The notes below the pieces were generated by a model that was not told the DNA's origin, did not search any database, and saw only the letters and a list, made by a program, of their open reading frames with translations. From CAZLGO01 sp964559295 (GTDB lineage: Archaea > Methanobacteriota > Methanobacteria > Methanobacteriales > Methanobacteriaceae): a stretch of DNA of 31,705 bases. This document shows, in pieces, positions 1-7,240 of the stretch. The translations under genes were made by a program, and so were the position numbers. The number at the start of each line of letters is the position of its first letter. Within the stretch, counting starts at the first letter, position 1. The DNA is taken from assembly GCA_964559295.1 (NCBI GenBank), contig CAZLGO010000007.1:1-31705 (forward strand). The letters are read 5' to 3'.

Positions 1-604
1 TAAGCTCTATCGTGACCGTCTCCACCACAGCTCCCACAAAAAGGAGCATCAAAACCAGTACATAGCTTTTGAGATTGTATATCCATGCTCTCCCCATGGC
101 TTTCAATCTTGTTTTTTCTCCCAATTCGGCAGGTTTTACAATTGCCAATAGAAGATCAATGCTCGATACAAATGCGATAACATAAGCTGTACCCTCAAGC
201 AACAACGTTGGAAGTATGAATATAAAAAGCATTGCGGCTTGTTGATTAATCGGAGCATATATGAGCCCCCAAAGAAACGGTCTAACGACAAATGTTAGTG
301 TCCCCAATCCAAGTATATTTGGAACAGTAATGGTAAGAAAACTCCCTAAAATACTGTTTATTCCAAAAATCATCAAAATTACACCGACTATTTCGCCCCC
401 TTTAATTGCCTCAAACAAACCGGGCACCGTGGAGGAGAATTGATTGACTGTACTCTGCCCTGCTCCCGTACTCAAATCAGAAAAAATAAGACCAACTATA
501 GCTCCAATGATTACTAAAAGATAGTAAAATCCAAAACAATATAAAAATCTTTTTTTATATCGCTTCACATAAAAACTGTAAATATCTTTTATTATCTTAG
601 ACAT
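1..604 (-). CDS. SpoIIM-like integral membrane protein (3' end cut by window)
   Basis: An open frame of about 201 codons runs from an ATG at 604 to the window edge without a stop, so the C-terminus is missing. It starts MSKIIKDIYSFYVKRYKK, followed by long hydrophobic stretches at roughly residues 20-45, 70-100, 110-150 and from about 180 on, so it is a multi-pass membrane protein. The pattern GINSILGSF followed by a glycine-rich segment and a later LLEGTAY segment resembles the stage II sporulation protein M (DUF95) family, which is widespread in archaea and has no settled function there. It starts 13 nt after the stop of the MurG-like gene, so it is probably co-transcribed with the MraY/MurG-like pair. 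An in-frame GTG three codons upstream is an alternative start. The coding status is well supported; the family call is moderate. Confidence 0.6.
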   Translation of the reverse strand, partial: MSKIIKDIYSFYVKRYKKRFLYCFGFYYLLVIIGAIVGLIFSDLSTGAGQSTVNQFSSTVPGLFEAIKGGEIVGVILMIFGINSILGSFLTITVPNILGLGTLTFVVRPFLWGLIYAPINQQAAMLFIFILPTLLLEGTAYVIAFVSSIDLLLAIVKPAELGEKTRLKAMGRAWIYNLKSYVLVLMLLFVGAVVETVTIEL

Positions 605-617
605 TATTGTCACTACA

Positions 618-1682
618 CTATTTATCGTAGTTTGGATGATTTTTATCAATGTGCCTGTAAATTATCTCTGCAATTTTATCTGAGGATCTTAAAACATCTT
701 TTCTGTATTTTGATGCATTAGCTTTCATTTCATCTATGTTGCTAAGAACGTCTTTTATGATACTATCTATGTTCTCTAAATCTCCTTCAACTGCTGCACC
801 TTTGAATATCTCAGCCATTCCATGATAACGACCGTATTTTATTCCAGGTAATGTAACAGCTGGTAAATTACATGCAATGGCTTCATGAACCATCATACCA
901 TCATCAGAGAGTATTGCAAGGTCTGCCAGTTGATATAGGTCATGCATCCGATTTACATAACCAAGATAGAGAATTTTCCCTCCTCTTAAATATTTTAGAT
1001 ATTCATCTTTTGTATGCCCCACAACAACGATGTTTGCGTCGAATTTGCTTTTTAAAATTTTTAATGCTGCATAAGCCATTTTCTCAAAAAGCATGGAACC
1101 TGAAGATACCAATATGGTAGGCAGAGTCTCATCATAGTCTTCTGGCATAAGTTTACGAGCTTTTTGTTTATCTCCGGCGATTATATCTGGATTTACAGGG
1201 AGATATGCTTTATGTATATTTTTTTCTTTGATTTTTAGTTTGAATAGGGGAGATTCAGGAAGAGCAACCACAGTAGTTATTTTTGGAATGATTTTAGAGT
1301 CATAGGGAGTTGCAACAATTCCTACAGATGGAATGTTTGAAATTTTAGCAGCTAAACATCCAATTACCGCTCCTCCACCAATTGATCCAACAACAACATC
1401 TGGATGAAGTCTTCTGTATAACCTGATGGCTTCAAATACTCCTTTTACAGTTCTAAAGCCTCCCTTTATAAGGGAAAATTTTGTGGCGGCATGTCCTCCT
1501 GCCTGTGGAATGCTTGTTTTATGCCATCTTATGCCATTTTTTTTGAATAATAAACCAACTGCACTATGATCCAGTGCGAACTCGCACCTAACACCATATT
1601 TTGATAAAGTTTTTGAAATATTAAAGGCGATGGTAGCATCTCCTCCAATTCCTCGCCCTGTGACCATGAACAATGCTTTCAC
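618..1682 (-). CDS. MurG-like GT-B glycosyltransferase (GT28 type)
   Basis: A 354-residue protein with the two-Rossmann-fold GT-B layout. The N-terminal half has a glycine-rich loop (MVTGRGIGGD, residues 7-16) and GSIGGGAVIG near residue 100. The C-terminal half carries the nucleotide-sugar region YQLADLAILSDDGMMVHEA followed by NLPAVTLPG, like the C-terminal domain of MurG and related UDP-GlcNAc transferases. Bacterial MurG adds GlcNAc to lipid I. In pseudomurein methanogens, MurG-like proteins are thought to act at the matching step on an undecaprenyl-linked precursor, but the substrate cannot be read from sequence. The start is a GTG at 1682 with a good Shine-Dalgarno (GAGGTGA) a few bases upstream. 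It follows the MraY-like gene by about 50 nt, so the pair could perform successive lipid-linked steps. A general GT4/GT28 enzyme for surface glycans is the alternative. Confidence 0.75.
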   Translation of the reverse strand: MKALFMVTGRGIGGDATIAFNISKTLSKYGVRCEFALDHSAVGLLFKKNGIRWHKTSIPQAGGHAATKFSLIKGGFRTVKGVFEAIRLYRRLHPDVVVGSIGGGAVIGCLAAKISNIPSVGIVATPYDSKIIPKITTVVALPESPLFKLKIKEKNIHKAYLPVNPDIIAGDKQKARKLMPEDYDETLPTILVSSGSMLFEKMAYAALKILKSKFDANIVVVGHTKDEYLKYLRGGKILYLGYVNRMHDLYQLADLAILSDDGMMVHEAIACNLPAVTLPGIKYGRYHGMAEIFKGAAVEGDLENIDSIIKDVLSNIDEMKANASKYRKDVLRSSDKIAEIIYRHIDKNHPNYDK

Positions 1683-1725
1683 CTAATCACCTCTTGACAA
1701 CCCTTTTAAAAAGCGTTGACGTAAA

Positions 1726-1751
1726 TTTTGATCAACCTTTCTTAAAGGTTG
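1726..1751. repeat. Palindromic intergenic element, copy A
   Basis: On the plus strand it reads TTTTGATCAACCTTT, then CTTAAAGGTTG. The arms CAACCTTT and AAAGGTTG can pair into an 8-bp stem with a 3-nt loop. It overlaps the last codons and TGA stop of the MraY-like gene (minus strand). A degraded relative lies just beside it at 1697-1718 (CAACCCTT ... AAGCGTTG, one mismatch in the stem), between that stop and the MurG-like start. Closely similar elements occur at 4920-4947, 6184-6209 and 30768-30793. It may act as an RNA hairpin between cistrons or be a small dispersed repeat. Confidence 0.6.
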
Positions 1752-2613
1752 AAGCGTATGGATTAAAAACGAGCCTTCTAAATCCTAAAAGCTTAAAAAA
1801 TTTTCTCTTTATTGTTATCTTTCGCTTTCCAAAAAATAACTTACGTAAAAGATCTCCCAGTCCTCCCCCTGTTAGAACATCCATAACATAGTCCCCAAAA
1901 TGTGGATCAGGGATTCCAAGCTCCTTTCGCATGAATTTTTTAAGATTCTCTCCTCTTATAAAAGCTATGATGATGGAAGTTAGAATGAAAAGAACTAAAG
2001 TTCCTAAAAAACCTCCTAAAATTGCATATGATATACCCAATCCCACAGCAAAGGAATGATTTCCGATCTCTCCCATCATTACCTTCCCTCTGTAATCAAG
2101 CGGTGCATAGCCAATACAGGAAGCTAAGATTATCAAAGGAATGTAATAACCACCAATATTTGCAAAAAACATTGCTATACCCACAAGAACACACATTATA
2201 ATCACGGTGGAACATGCAGCACCTGGTTGCATGTCTGCTATATTCAAAGGCTGGATCATCAAAGCTACAAGGATAGACGCTGGTCCAATGTAGTAAAATC
2301 CAAAAAACGCAACAAGAAGCATACCTATGCCTCTTGAAAGTTGCCCAATTTCAATAGACATTCCTTTAATTTTTTTTCTACCAATTATATCATCCAAAAA
2401 TGCTAAAACACCAATTATTGCAATTAAATCTCTGTAAGGGGAAGGTAAGAAGAAAATCATGGCTATAAATGGTGCAATACCTACACCACGTGGTGTTCCG
2501 CCTCTCACAGCAGTGTATAGATTTCCACCTAAAATCTCAAAGATTTTTTTAAAAGTCGGTGTTAAAACAGCGGATATTGCAAATGCTGCTATCAGATAGA
2601 GTATAATGTTCAT
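1732..2613 (-). CDS. MraY-like polyprenyl-phosphate sugar-1-phosphate transferase (GT4 superfamily)
   Basis: A 293-residue polytopic membrane protein with about ten hydrophobic segments. Hallmarks of the MraY/WecA family are visible: an acidic pair in FLDDIIGRKK (Asp74-Asp75), NIADMQPG (124-131) where bacterial MraY has NLTDGLDG, and MGEIGNHSFAVGLG (180-193) matching the GDTGSLALGG motif. The family transfers phospho-sugar from a UDP-activated donor to undecaprenyl or dolichyl phosphate at the inner face of the membrane. In Methanobacteriales a MraY-like enzyme is proposed to start pseudomurein precursor assembly. I chose the ATG at 2613. The frame opens upstream with a TTG at 2637, but that would overlap the preceding radical SAM gene and add residues before the first membrane helix. 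The Shine-Dalgarno is weak. It is followed by the MurG-like gene, so a cell-wall role is the best guess. Confidence 0.78.
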   Translation of the reverse strand: MNIILYLIAAFAISAVLTPTFKKIFEILGGNLYTAVRGGTPRGVGIAPFIAMIFFLPSPYRDLIAIIGVLAFLDDIIGRKKIKGMSIEIGQLSRGIGMLLVAFFGFYYIGPASILVALMIQPLNIADMQPGAACSTVIIMCVLVGIAMFFANIGGYYIPLIILASCIGYAPLDYRGKVMMGEIGNHSFAVGLGISYAILGGFLGTLVLFILTSIIIAFIRGENLKKFMRKELGIPDPHFGDYVMDVLTGGGLGDLLRKLFFGKRKITIKRKFFKLLGFRRLVFNPYASTFKKG

Positions 2614-2626
2614 ACAAATCCCATTT

Positions 2627-3829
2627 TTAAGGTCCAAAATGTCCCCTCAAGGTCTGGGCAACAACCGTCTTTAGGCCTATGTTATTTAGGATATCTTTTA
2701 TCTCAAGCATTTCATAAAAAGATGGTCTTTTCAAATTTTTTCTTCTAAATTCTGGTCTGTAATCTAATATACATATCTGAACTTCGTCGTTCATCTTGTA
2801 AATTTTGTGTCCAATGTCTTCAACCTCTTTTTTAGATATAAGGGCTTTGTTGTAGGGTATTCCTATTCCTAAAAATATATCTTCAGGATATTCATCTATT
2901 ATGTAGCCTAAAGCCTCCCATGAGGTCTCAAGGTACTTCTTTGCAATTTTTTTATCATCCAAACCTGTTATATGCATGAAGGTTTTAAGGTTTTTTGATT
3001 TTATATCCACCCCAACATCGGTCATTCCAGCATCTACCAGCTCATCTATGTAATCGTAGGTTAGGATGGTACCATTTGTATCAACATGTATATGGACATT
3101 CTCATCCAGACTTCTGATTGATCTTATAACTTCGAGAAGCCATCTTCTATTTAAAGTGCATTCTCCACCAGAGATGGCTATTCTGCTAACTTTATGATGT
3201 TCCTTTAAACCTAAAAGTATTTGGGCTGTCTCGTAAGCTTCAAGAAGATGACCACCTGCTGTGAAGGCTATTATATGATTTTGACACTGAGGACACCTTA
3301 GATTGCATCCGTGGGCAAATCCAACAACCTCAATTGGTCCTCTAAGACCCTTCAACCAATAAGGTGTTCCAACACCACCTACGGAGTGCGCTCCAAAACC
3401 ACTTACAACCCTTACTGGAGTATGTTCTTCAAATTTTGTTTTTATTTTCATTCCATCTTCTAGGGGCGCGTGACATCCTGGTGCAAGCTTTTCATTTACC
3501 ATCACAAGGCATGCCCAACATGCCCCACAACTGCATGGCATAAAGATCTGGTTTGGTACTGGAAATTTGCTTATTTTAATGCCAGAAGCTATTAAAGCAT
3601 CTTTTACAGTTCCAGAAGCCATAACTTCTTTATCATCCACAAAAACCTTCTTTTTTTCCTGATGTTTTCTCTCCAGAATCAAAGCTTCCTCTGGACAGGC
3701 GATTGTACATGCTCCACATCCAATACAGGTATCGGATTCTATGCTCCTTTTTACATCGCCTGCGGGGCATACCACAAAATTTTTACATATGCCACAGTCT
3801 GTGCATTTTTCCAAAACTTTTGTGATCAT
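2627..3829 (-). CDS. Radical SAM protein with N-terminal 2x[4Fe-4S] and [2Fe-2S] domains
   Basis: A 400-residue protein with three metal modules in a row. A bacterial-type ferredoxin comes first: Cys 9, 12, 15 and 21, then Cys 35, 38, 41 and 45. Next is a ubiquitin-like 2Fe-2S domain (about 60-130) with CSCGACWAC at 99-107 and a last ligand Cys119, resembling the Fer2_4 type of NuoG and related oxidoreductases. A radical SAM core follows with CNLRCPQC (Cys175, 179, 182), SGGE near 220-223 and the strand HIHVDTNGT. The core looks like the pyruvate-formate-lyase-activase group. Such enzymes cleave SAM to a 5'-deoxyadenosyl radical; the extra clusters suggest built-in electron delivery or multi-step chemistry. 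The substrate is unknown. It starts 5 nt after the pelota stop and is followed by the MraY-like gene, so it is probably transcribed with both. Fold certain, role unknown. Confidence 0.8.
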   Translation of the reverse strand: MITKVLEKCTDCGICKNFVVCPAGDVKRSIESDTCIGCGACTIACPEEALILERKHQEKKKVFVDDKEVMASGTVKDALIASGIKISKFPVPNQIFMPCSCGACWACLVMVNEKLAPGCHAPLEDGMKIKTKFEEHTPVRVVSGFGAHSVGGVGTPYWLKGLRGPIEVVGFAHGCNLRCPQCQNHIIAFTAGGHLLEAYETAQILLGLKEHHKVSRIAISGGECTLNRRWLLEVIRSIRSLDENVHIHVDTNGTILTYDYIDELVDAGMTDVGVDIKSKNLKTFMHITGLDDKKIAKKYLETSWEALGYIIDEYPEDIFLGIGIPYNKALISKKEVEDIGHKIYKMNDEVQICILDYRPEFRRKNLKRPSFYEMLEIKDILNNIGLKTVVAQTLRGHFGP

Positions 3830-3834
3830 GTTTT

Positions 3835-4896
3835 TTACCTTAGACCATACCTTAAAAGAGCTGCAACCCCTCCAAGAGCAATAAGCTGCTTTCCACCCTC
3901 ATGTTCACTGCTTACAATCATCACCCTACCGCCCATGTTCTCTACCATGTCCATGATCTTTTCAATATCCTCCTCATGTACCAGTTTATCTATAACCAGT
4001 AGCCTATCCACGGCACCTGCTTGCGATGCCTCCATAACTTCCTCTCTTCCGTACGCAACCAGTTTAGATGATTTTCCAATTTCCTCTAAAACCATACCTA
4101 CTAACCTCATCTCTTGGGCTATCCTGCTTTCTGCAGCCAGTTTCTCCATTATACCTTTTTTTAGAACCTCTCTTATTCCTGCTCTACCACCTGACCCTGT
4201 GCTTTCTATTGCTGATATTTTTGCCTTCTCTGGATATTTCTCACTTAAAAACTCATAAAAATCTCCTTTTGCAAATCCAGGTCCCGCTATCACGATACTT
4301 TGTATGTCCTCGAATTCAAGAAGAGCTTTGGCGATTTCATTGTAGAAATCAATTACAGCTTCTCTTCGATTCTTTTGAACTATTCTTTTTCCAGGTATTC
4401 TACCAATTATAGGACCATAATAATCCATACCATACTGTCTTACAATTCCCAAATCTGCAACATTGTCCTCAATTGCAACTATAACAGCGGATGGCTTTTT
4501 AGATGCCTCTATAGCATCTTTAAGCCTTTTTATTTCCCATCTTGACCATTTGTCCTTTTTTATTTTTATCGGATTGTTCTGTTTCAAATCCAGAGTATGA
4601 TGGGAGCCCAGAGGTATCAGATCTTCTGGACCATGTTCTATTGTACCGGTTGCCCTAAGCTTTCCGGTATATTTATGAAAACTAACATCTTCGACTTTTA
4701 TTCCCAAAAAAAATGTCTTTTTGAGGCCTCTATCACTTCTTATACGCTCTCCTGTTGTATCCTGTATTCTTCGGGTTGTTTTTGAATATAAAATATTTTT
4801 TGGTTTTATTATATGTGAAAGATGCCAAAGATCATCTAATGTTTCTGGTACAAGTTCGATTAATCCTTTTTTAATGTCTTCATATAAAATGCGCAT
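3835..4896 (-). CDS. pelA: Pelota homolog, mRNA surveillance / ribosome rescue factor (aPelota)
   Basis: A 353-residue protein with the three-domain pelota layout. The N-terminal Sm-like domain opens MRILYEDIKKG and contains the diagnostic LVPETLDDLWHL. The central and C-terminal eRF1-like domains follow, ending with an L7Ae-like fold (RLLVIDKLVHEEDIEKI ... GVAALLRYGLR). There is no GGQ peptide-release motif, as expected for pelota, which recognises stalled ribosomes with an empty A site and works with the ABCE1 ATPase to split the subunits. I chose the ATG at 4896. An in-frame ATG at 4929 would add 11 residues, but 4896 matches the family N-terminus and has an AAAGGAG Shine-Dalgarno 8-9 nt upstream. 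It lies between the nucleoside phosphorylase and the multi-cluster radical SAM gene on the same strand. Confidence 0.93.
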   Translation of the reverse strand: MRILYEDIKKGLIELVPETLDDLWHLSHIIKPKNILYSKTTRRIQDTTGERIRSDRGLKKTFFLGIKVEDVSFHKYTGKLRATGTIEHGPEDLIPLGSHHTLDLKQNNPIKIKKDKWSRWEIKRLKDAIEASKKPSAVIVAIEDNVADLGIVRQYGMDYYGPIIGRIPGKRIVQKNRREAVIDFYNEIAKALLEFEDIQSIVIAGPGFAKGDFYEFLSEKYPEKAKISAIESTGSGGRAGIREVLKKGIMEKLAAESRIAQEMRLVGMVLEEIGKSSKLVAYGREEVMEASQAGAVDRLLVIDKLVHEEDIEKIMDMVENMGGRVMIVSSEHEGGKQLIALGGVAALLRYGLR

Positions 4897-4919
4897 TTTG
4901 TAAACTCCTTTAAACTTTG

Positions 4920-4947
4920 TTTTGATCAACTTTTTTCCAAAAGGTTG
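4920..4947. repeat. Palindromic intergenic element, copy B
   Basis: Plus strand TTTTGATCAACTTTT, then TTCCAAAAGGTTG. It lies 3 nt past the stop of the nucleoside phosphorylase and 24 nt before the pelota start, both on the minus strand. The TTTTGATCAAC core is identical to copies A and C. The stem is less perfect (CAACyTTT against AAAGGTTG with a longer loop). Confidence 0.5.
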
Positions 4948-4949
4948 TC

Positions 4950-5642
4950 TTATATCCTTCTTATAGCCTCCACAGCTGTTTTAATTGCGTTTTCTACTCC
5001 AAGCCTTGCATCTTGCATTATAAGACCCTTTGCCCTGTTTCCATTTACAGCCAAAATTGCAGCTGCGTGAAGGCCTTTCAAAGAAGCCAGGGTTAAAATA
5101 GCAGAACATTCCATCTCAACGCTTAAAACTCCCACTTTGCTCAACTCATTCAACAGTTCATCTTCCTTATAAAAGCTATCACTTGTACAAACCAAGCCAA
5201 CGTGGTGATCCACCCCAAGATCCTCTGCAGACCCTATAAGTGCATTTGTAAGATTTAGGGAAGATATTGCAGGGTATTCTGCTCTTACATAGTTTGGAGT
5301 TGTTCCATCGCATCTTACAGCACCGCTTGCTATGATACAATCATTTATTTTGATATGAGGCTGGATCGCACCTGTTGTCCCAATTCTTATAAAATATTGA
5401 GCGCCGATCTTTGATAACTCCTCTAATGCTATTGCTGCAGATGGGCATCCTATTCCTGTTGATGTAACAGAAACCTTCTTTTTGCCAATTTTTCCTGTGT
5501 ATGTTGTAAATTCCCTGTTTTGCGCAACTTTTTCATAACTATCAAAATGCTTGGCAATATTCTCAGCGCGAGACGGATCTCCTGGTAGGAAGACAAATTT
5601 ACCAACATCCCCTCTATCGCATTTAATATGGTATTGTAACAT
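4950..5642 (-). CDS. Nucleoside phosphorylase, uridine-phosphorylase type
   Basis: A 230-residue member of the PNP/UDP phosphorylase family (PNP_UDP_1 fold). Visible motifs are FLPGDPSRAENIA (phosphate-binding loop, residues 18-30), REFTTYTG with STGIGCPSAAIALEEL, the ribose/phosphate strand IRIGTTGA near residue 87, and VEMECSAILTLAS (about 177-189), where the Glu-Met-Glu contacts ribose. The enzyme cleaves a nucleoside with phosphate to give the free base and ribose-1-phosphate. The overall pattern is closest to uridine phosphorylase, but base preference cannot be fixed from sequence alone. The start ATG at 5642 lies only 10 nt from the divergent DUF1989-like gene. Downstream, on the same strand, is pelota, separated by palindromic element B. 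Confidence 0.85.
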   Translation of the reverse strand: MLQYHIKCDRGDVGKFVFLPGDPSRAENIAKHFDSYEKVAQNREFTTYTGKIGKKKVSVTSTGIGCPSAAIALEELSKIGAQYFIRIGTTGAIQPHIKINDCIIASGAVRCDGTTPNYVRAEYPAISSLNLTNALIGSAEDLGVDHHVGLVCTSDSFYKEDELLNELSKVGVLSVEMECSAILTLASLKGLHAAAILAVNGNRAKGLIMQDARLGVENAIKTAVEAIRRI

Positions 5643-5652
5643 AAGACATCAC

Positions 5653-6159
5653 ATGCAGATGATATTAAATCAAGGAGATTGCGTAAAGGTCCACATGGAT
5701 AAAGGCAGCAAACTTAAGATAAGGTCAATTGATGGTGGACAGGTGGTTGATATAAATTTTAATGGATTTTCTGCCCCAATAACCATTGATGTTAATAAAA
5801 GATTATGTTTGAACATAAAAGATATAATTTTCGATAAAAAAGCAAAACCAATCTTGAGGGTTGTTGATATGTCAGATGTATACGTTGATATAATCTTTCC
5901 TGGGTGTTCTTCCTGTCGAGAATCCATTTCAAAGGTTTTGGGTATCAAAAGGCAGGATATTTTGTCTATGATAAATATATTTATGAACATTGAAATAAAT
6001 GATTGTAGAATTGATATAGTAAAAAGTAAATCTAAAACAGGCGATTATATCATCTTAGAGGCATTAAATGATGTTGATATTGGTGTAAGTGTATGTACTG
6101 CCAAAAATTGTAATCTAAGGCAGGGTAGGATTGAAATGATAATAAGAAACAATCCATAA
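5653..6159 (+). CDS. DUF1989-like protein (urea carboxylase-associated family type), short
   Basis: A 168-residue protein. The N-terminal part reads MDKGSKLKIRSIDGGQVVDI, like the opening 'kGd.lrv.D..G.qvvDl' pattern of the DUF1989 / urea-carboxylase-associated family. A middle FPGCSSCRESISKVLG and a terminal EALNDVDIGVSVC ... NLRQGRIEM also fit that family's ending, though the protein is shorter than usual bacterial members. The paired cysteines (CSSC) could bind metal. No function is established for archaeal members. I chose the ATG at 5653, with ATG 5659 equally possible, because the family needs the residues before the later ATG at 5695. The promoter must lie within the start of the divergent phosphorylase gene. 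It ends 56 nt before the riboflavin-pathway reductase. Confidence 0.55.
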   Translation: MQMILNQGDCVKVHMDKGSKLKIRSIDGGQVVDINFNGFSAPITIDVNKRLCLNIKDIIFDKKAKPILRVVDMSDVYVDIIFPGCSSCRESISKVLGIKRQDILSMINIFMNIEINDCRIDIVKSKSKTGDYIILEALNDVDIGVSVCTAKNCNLRQGRIEMIIRNNP

Positions 6160-6183
6160 GATACGGGTTGATCCAAAGATAAG

Positions 6184-6209
6184 TTTTGATCAACCTTTAT
6201 TAAAGGTTG
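6184..6209. repeat. Palindromic intergenic element, copy C
   Basis: Plus strand TTTTGATCAACCTTT, then ATTAAAGGTTG: an uninterrupted 8-bp stem CAACCTTT/AAAGGTTG with a 3-nt loop. It ends 6 nt before the ATG of the reductase gene, so in mRNA the hairpin would cover the place where a Shine-Dalgarno is expected. No other clear ribosome binding site is seen. It differs from copy A by a single loop base. Confidence 0.6.
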
Positions 6210-6215
6210 GATAAC

Positions 6216-6866
6216 ATGAGACCTTATGTGATATTAAATGCTGCTATGACCCTGGATGGTAAGATTGCCACAAAAACTGGTAATTCAGAAATTTCAGGAG
6301 AAGAAGACCTTATAAGGGTTCACAAACTTAGAAAGGAAGTGGATGCTATAATGGTTGGGATAAACACAATTTTAGCCGATGATTCAAGACTTACTGTGCA
6401 TAAAATTGATGCAAAGGTTAAGGATAATCCCATAAGAATTGTTGTTGACAGCAAGGCAAGGATCCCACTTGATGCAAGGGTTTTAAATGAAGAAGCTCCT
6501 ACAATAATTGCCATAGCGGAGAACGCACCACCAGGACGAGTTGAAGCTTTAGGTGAAAAGACTGAACTTGTAGTCTGTGGCAAAGATCAAGTTGATCTTC
6601 ACATACTGATGAAGGAACTTGCAAAAATGGGAATAAAGACTCTGATGCTTGAAGGTGGATCTACTCTAAATTATTCAATGCTTAAGGATGGCTTTGTTGA
6701 TGAGGTGAGAATATGTATAGCTCCAATGATTGTAGGAGGCGTAGATGCAAAAACACTTGTTGATGGTGAAGGCTTTGATTTTATGAGTGACGCTGTTAAA
6801 TTAGAACTTAAAAAAAGTTATAAATTGGGAAGGGATCTTATCCTGGAGTACGTTGTAGTTTCTTAG
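6216..6866 (+). CDS. arfC: 2,5-diamino-6-ribosylamino-4(3H)-pyrimidinone 5'-phosphate reductase (archaeal riboflavin pathway)
   Basis: A 216-residue protein of the RibD C-terminal (dihydrofolate-reductase-like) family. It opens PYVILNAAMTLDGKIAT and continues with DAIMVGINTILADDSRLTVH, RIVVDSKARIPLDARVL, KTLMLEGGSTLN, and a terminal IAPMIVGG ... TLVDGEGF. These match the archaeal stand-alone reductase (Methanocaldococcus MJ0671 type, from memory). It reduces the ribosyl side chain to ribityl with NAD(P)H, the second committed step to riboflavin and to the F420 chromophore. The start is the ATG at 6216; an in-frame TTG at 6207 lies inside palindrome C and is unlikely. GTP cyclohydrolase III, which starts the same pathway, is also in this window. 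Its TAG stop overlaps the TAA stop of the convergent small membrane protein by 4 nt. Confidence 0.92.
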   Translation: MRPYVILNAAMTLDGKIATKTGNSEISGEEDLIRVHKLRKEVDAIMVGINTILADDSRLTVHKIDAKVKDNPIRIVVDSKARIPLDARVLNEEAPTIIAIAENAPPGRVEALGEKTELVVCGKDQVDLHILMKELAKMGIKTLMLEGGSTLNYSMLKDGFVDEVRICIAPMIVGGVDAKTLVDGEGFDFMSDAVKLELKKSYKLGRDLILEYVVVS

Positions 6867-7030
6867 TACCCTGGTTTTAAGATAAGTCCAATGCCTACTA
6901 TAACCAACACAATTACTACGATCCATTTTATTATCTCTAATACTGCCTGAGCGACTAAATATGGCCAGATTAATATCACAATGGCAATTATAATCAATAA
7001 AATCCCTGTGATTTTTCTTATATCAACCAT
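6863..7030 (-). CDS. Small two-helix membrane protein
   Basis: A 55-residue protein starting MVDIRKITGILLIIIAI with two hydrophobic helices (about residues 8-24 and 33-51) joined by a short loop, ending LILKPGY. I chose the ATG at 7030 because a GGTGAG Shine-Dalgarno lies 4 nt upstream and a TATA-like sequence sits about 35-45 nt upstream. An in-frame ATG at 7147 would add a 39-residue polar tail without a ribosome binding site. It resembles small uncharacterised methanogen membrane proteins; no function can be assigned. It converges on the reductase gene with overlapping stop codons. Confidence 0.6.
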   Translation of the reverse strand: MVDIRKITGILLIIIAIVILIWPYLVAQAVLEIIKWIVVIVLVIVGIGLILKPGY

Positions 7031-7063
7031 TTTCTCACCGGATATTATTTTTTGATTTGAATC

Positions 7064-7080
7064 ATATAACTTTTTCGAAT
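7064..7080 (-). promoter_or_regulatory. Candidate archaeal promoter (BRE/TATA) of the small membrane protein
   Basis: Minus strand reads ATTCGAAAAAGTTATAT: a purine-rich BRE-like CGAAAAA followed by a TATA-like GTTATAT. Its centre is about 37 nt upstream of the ATG at 7030, giving a predicted transcript start about 10 nt before the ATG. The identical 17-mer occurs at 8419-8435. Confidence 0.35.
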
Positions 7081-7240
7081 CTTGTCTTAAGAGAAGTTGA
7101 TTAAAATTAGCTATAACCTTTGAGATGTCTGAACCAAGCCTTGGCAAAGTCTGAAGGTGTGTTAAACGTTAAAGCTACTTGTCTTTTACAATTAACAGTT
7201 TTTCATCATCTCTTCTATAAATGCAAATTTTCGTCAGATT

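Noticed and set aside
2627..3829. Identification of the radical SAM protein as the MCR arginine methyltransferase Mmp10
   Set aside because: The Cys motif and the N-terminal ferredoxin and 2Fe-2S domains do not match what I recall of Mmp10.
3662..4258. A 198-codon plus-strand open frame over the radical SAM and pelota genes
   Set aside because: Crosses two confident genes in antisense, low-complexity composition, no ribosome binding site of note.
7031..7147. A longer version of the small membrane protein starting at 7147
   Set aside because: No ribosome binding site at 7147, while 7030 has a good one and a promoter-like box lies inside the extension.
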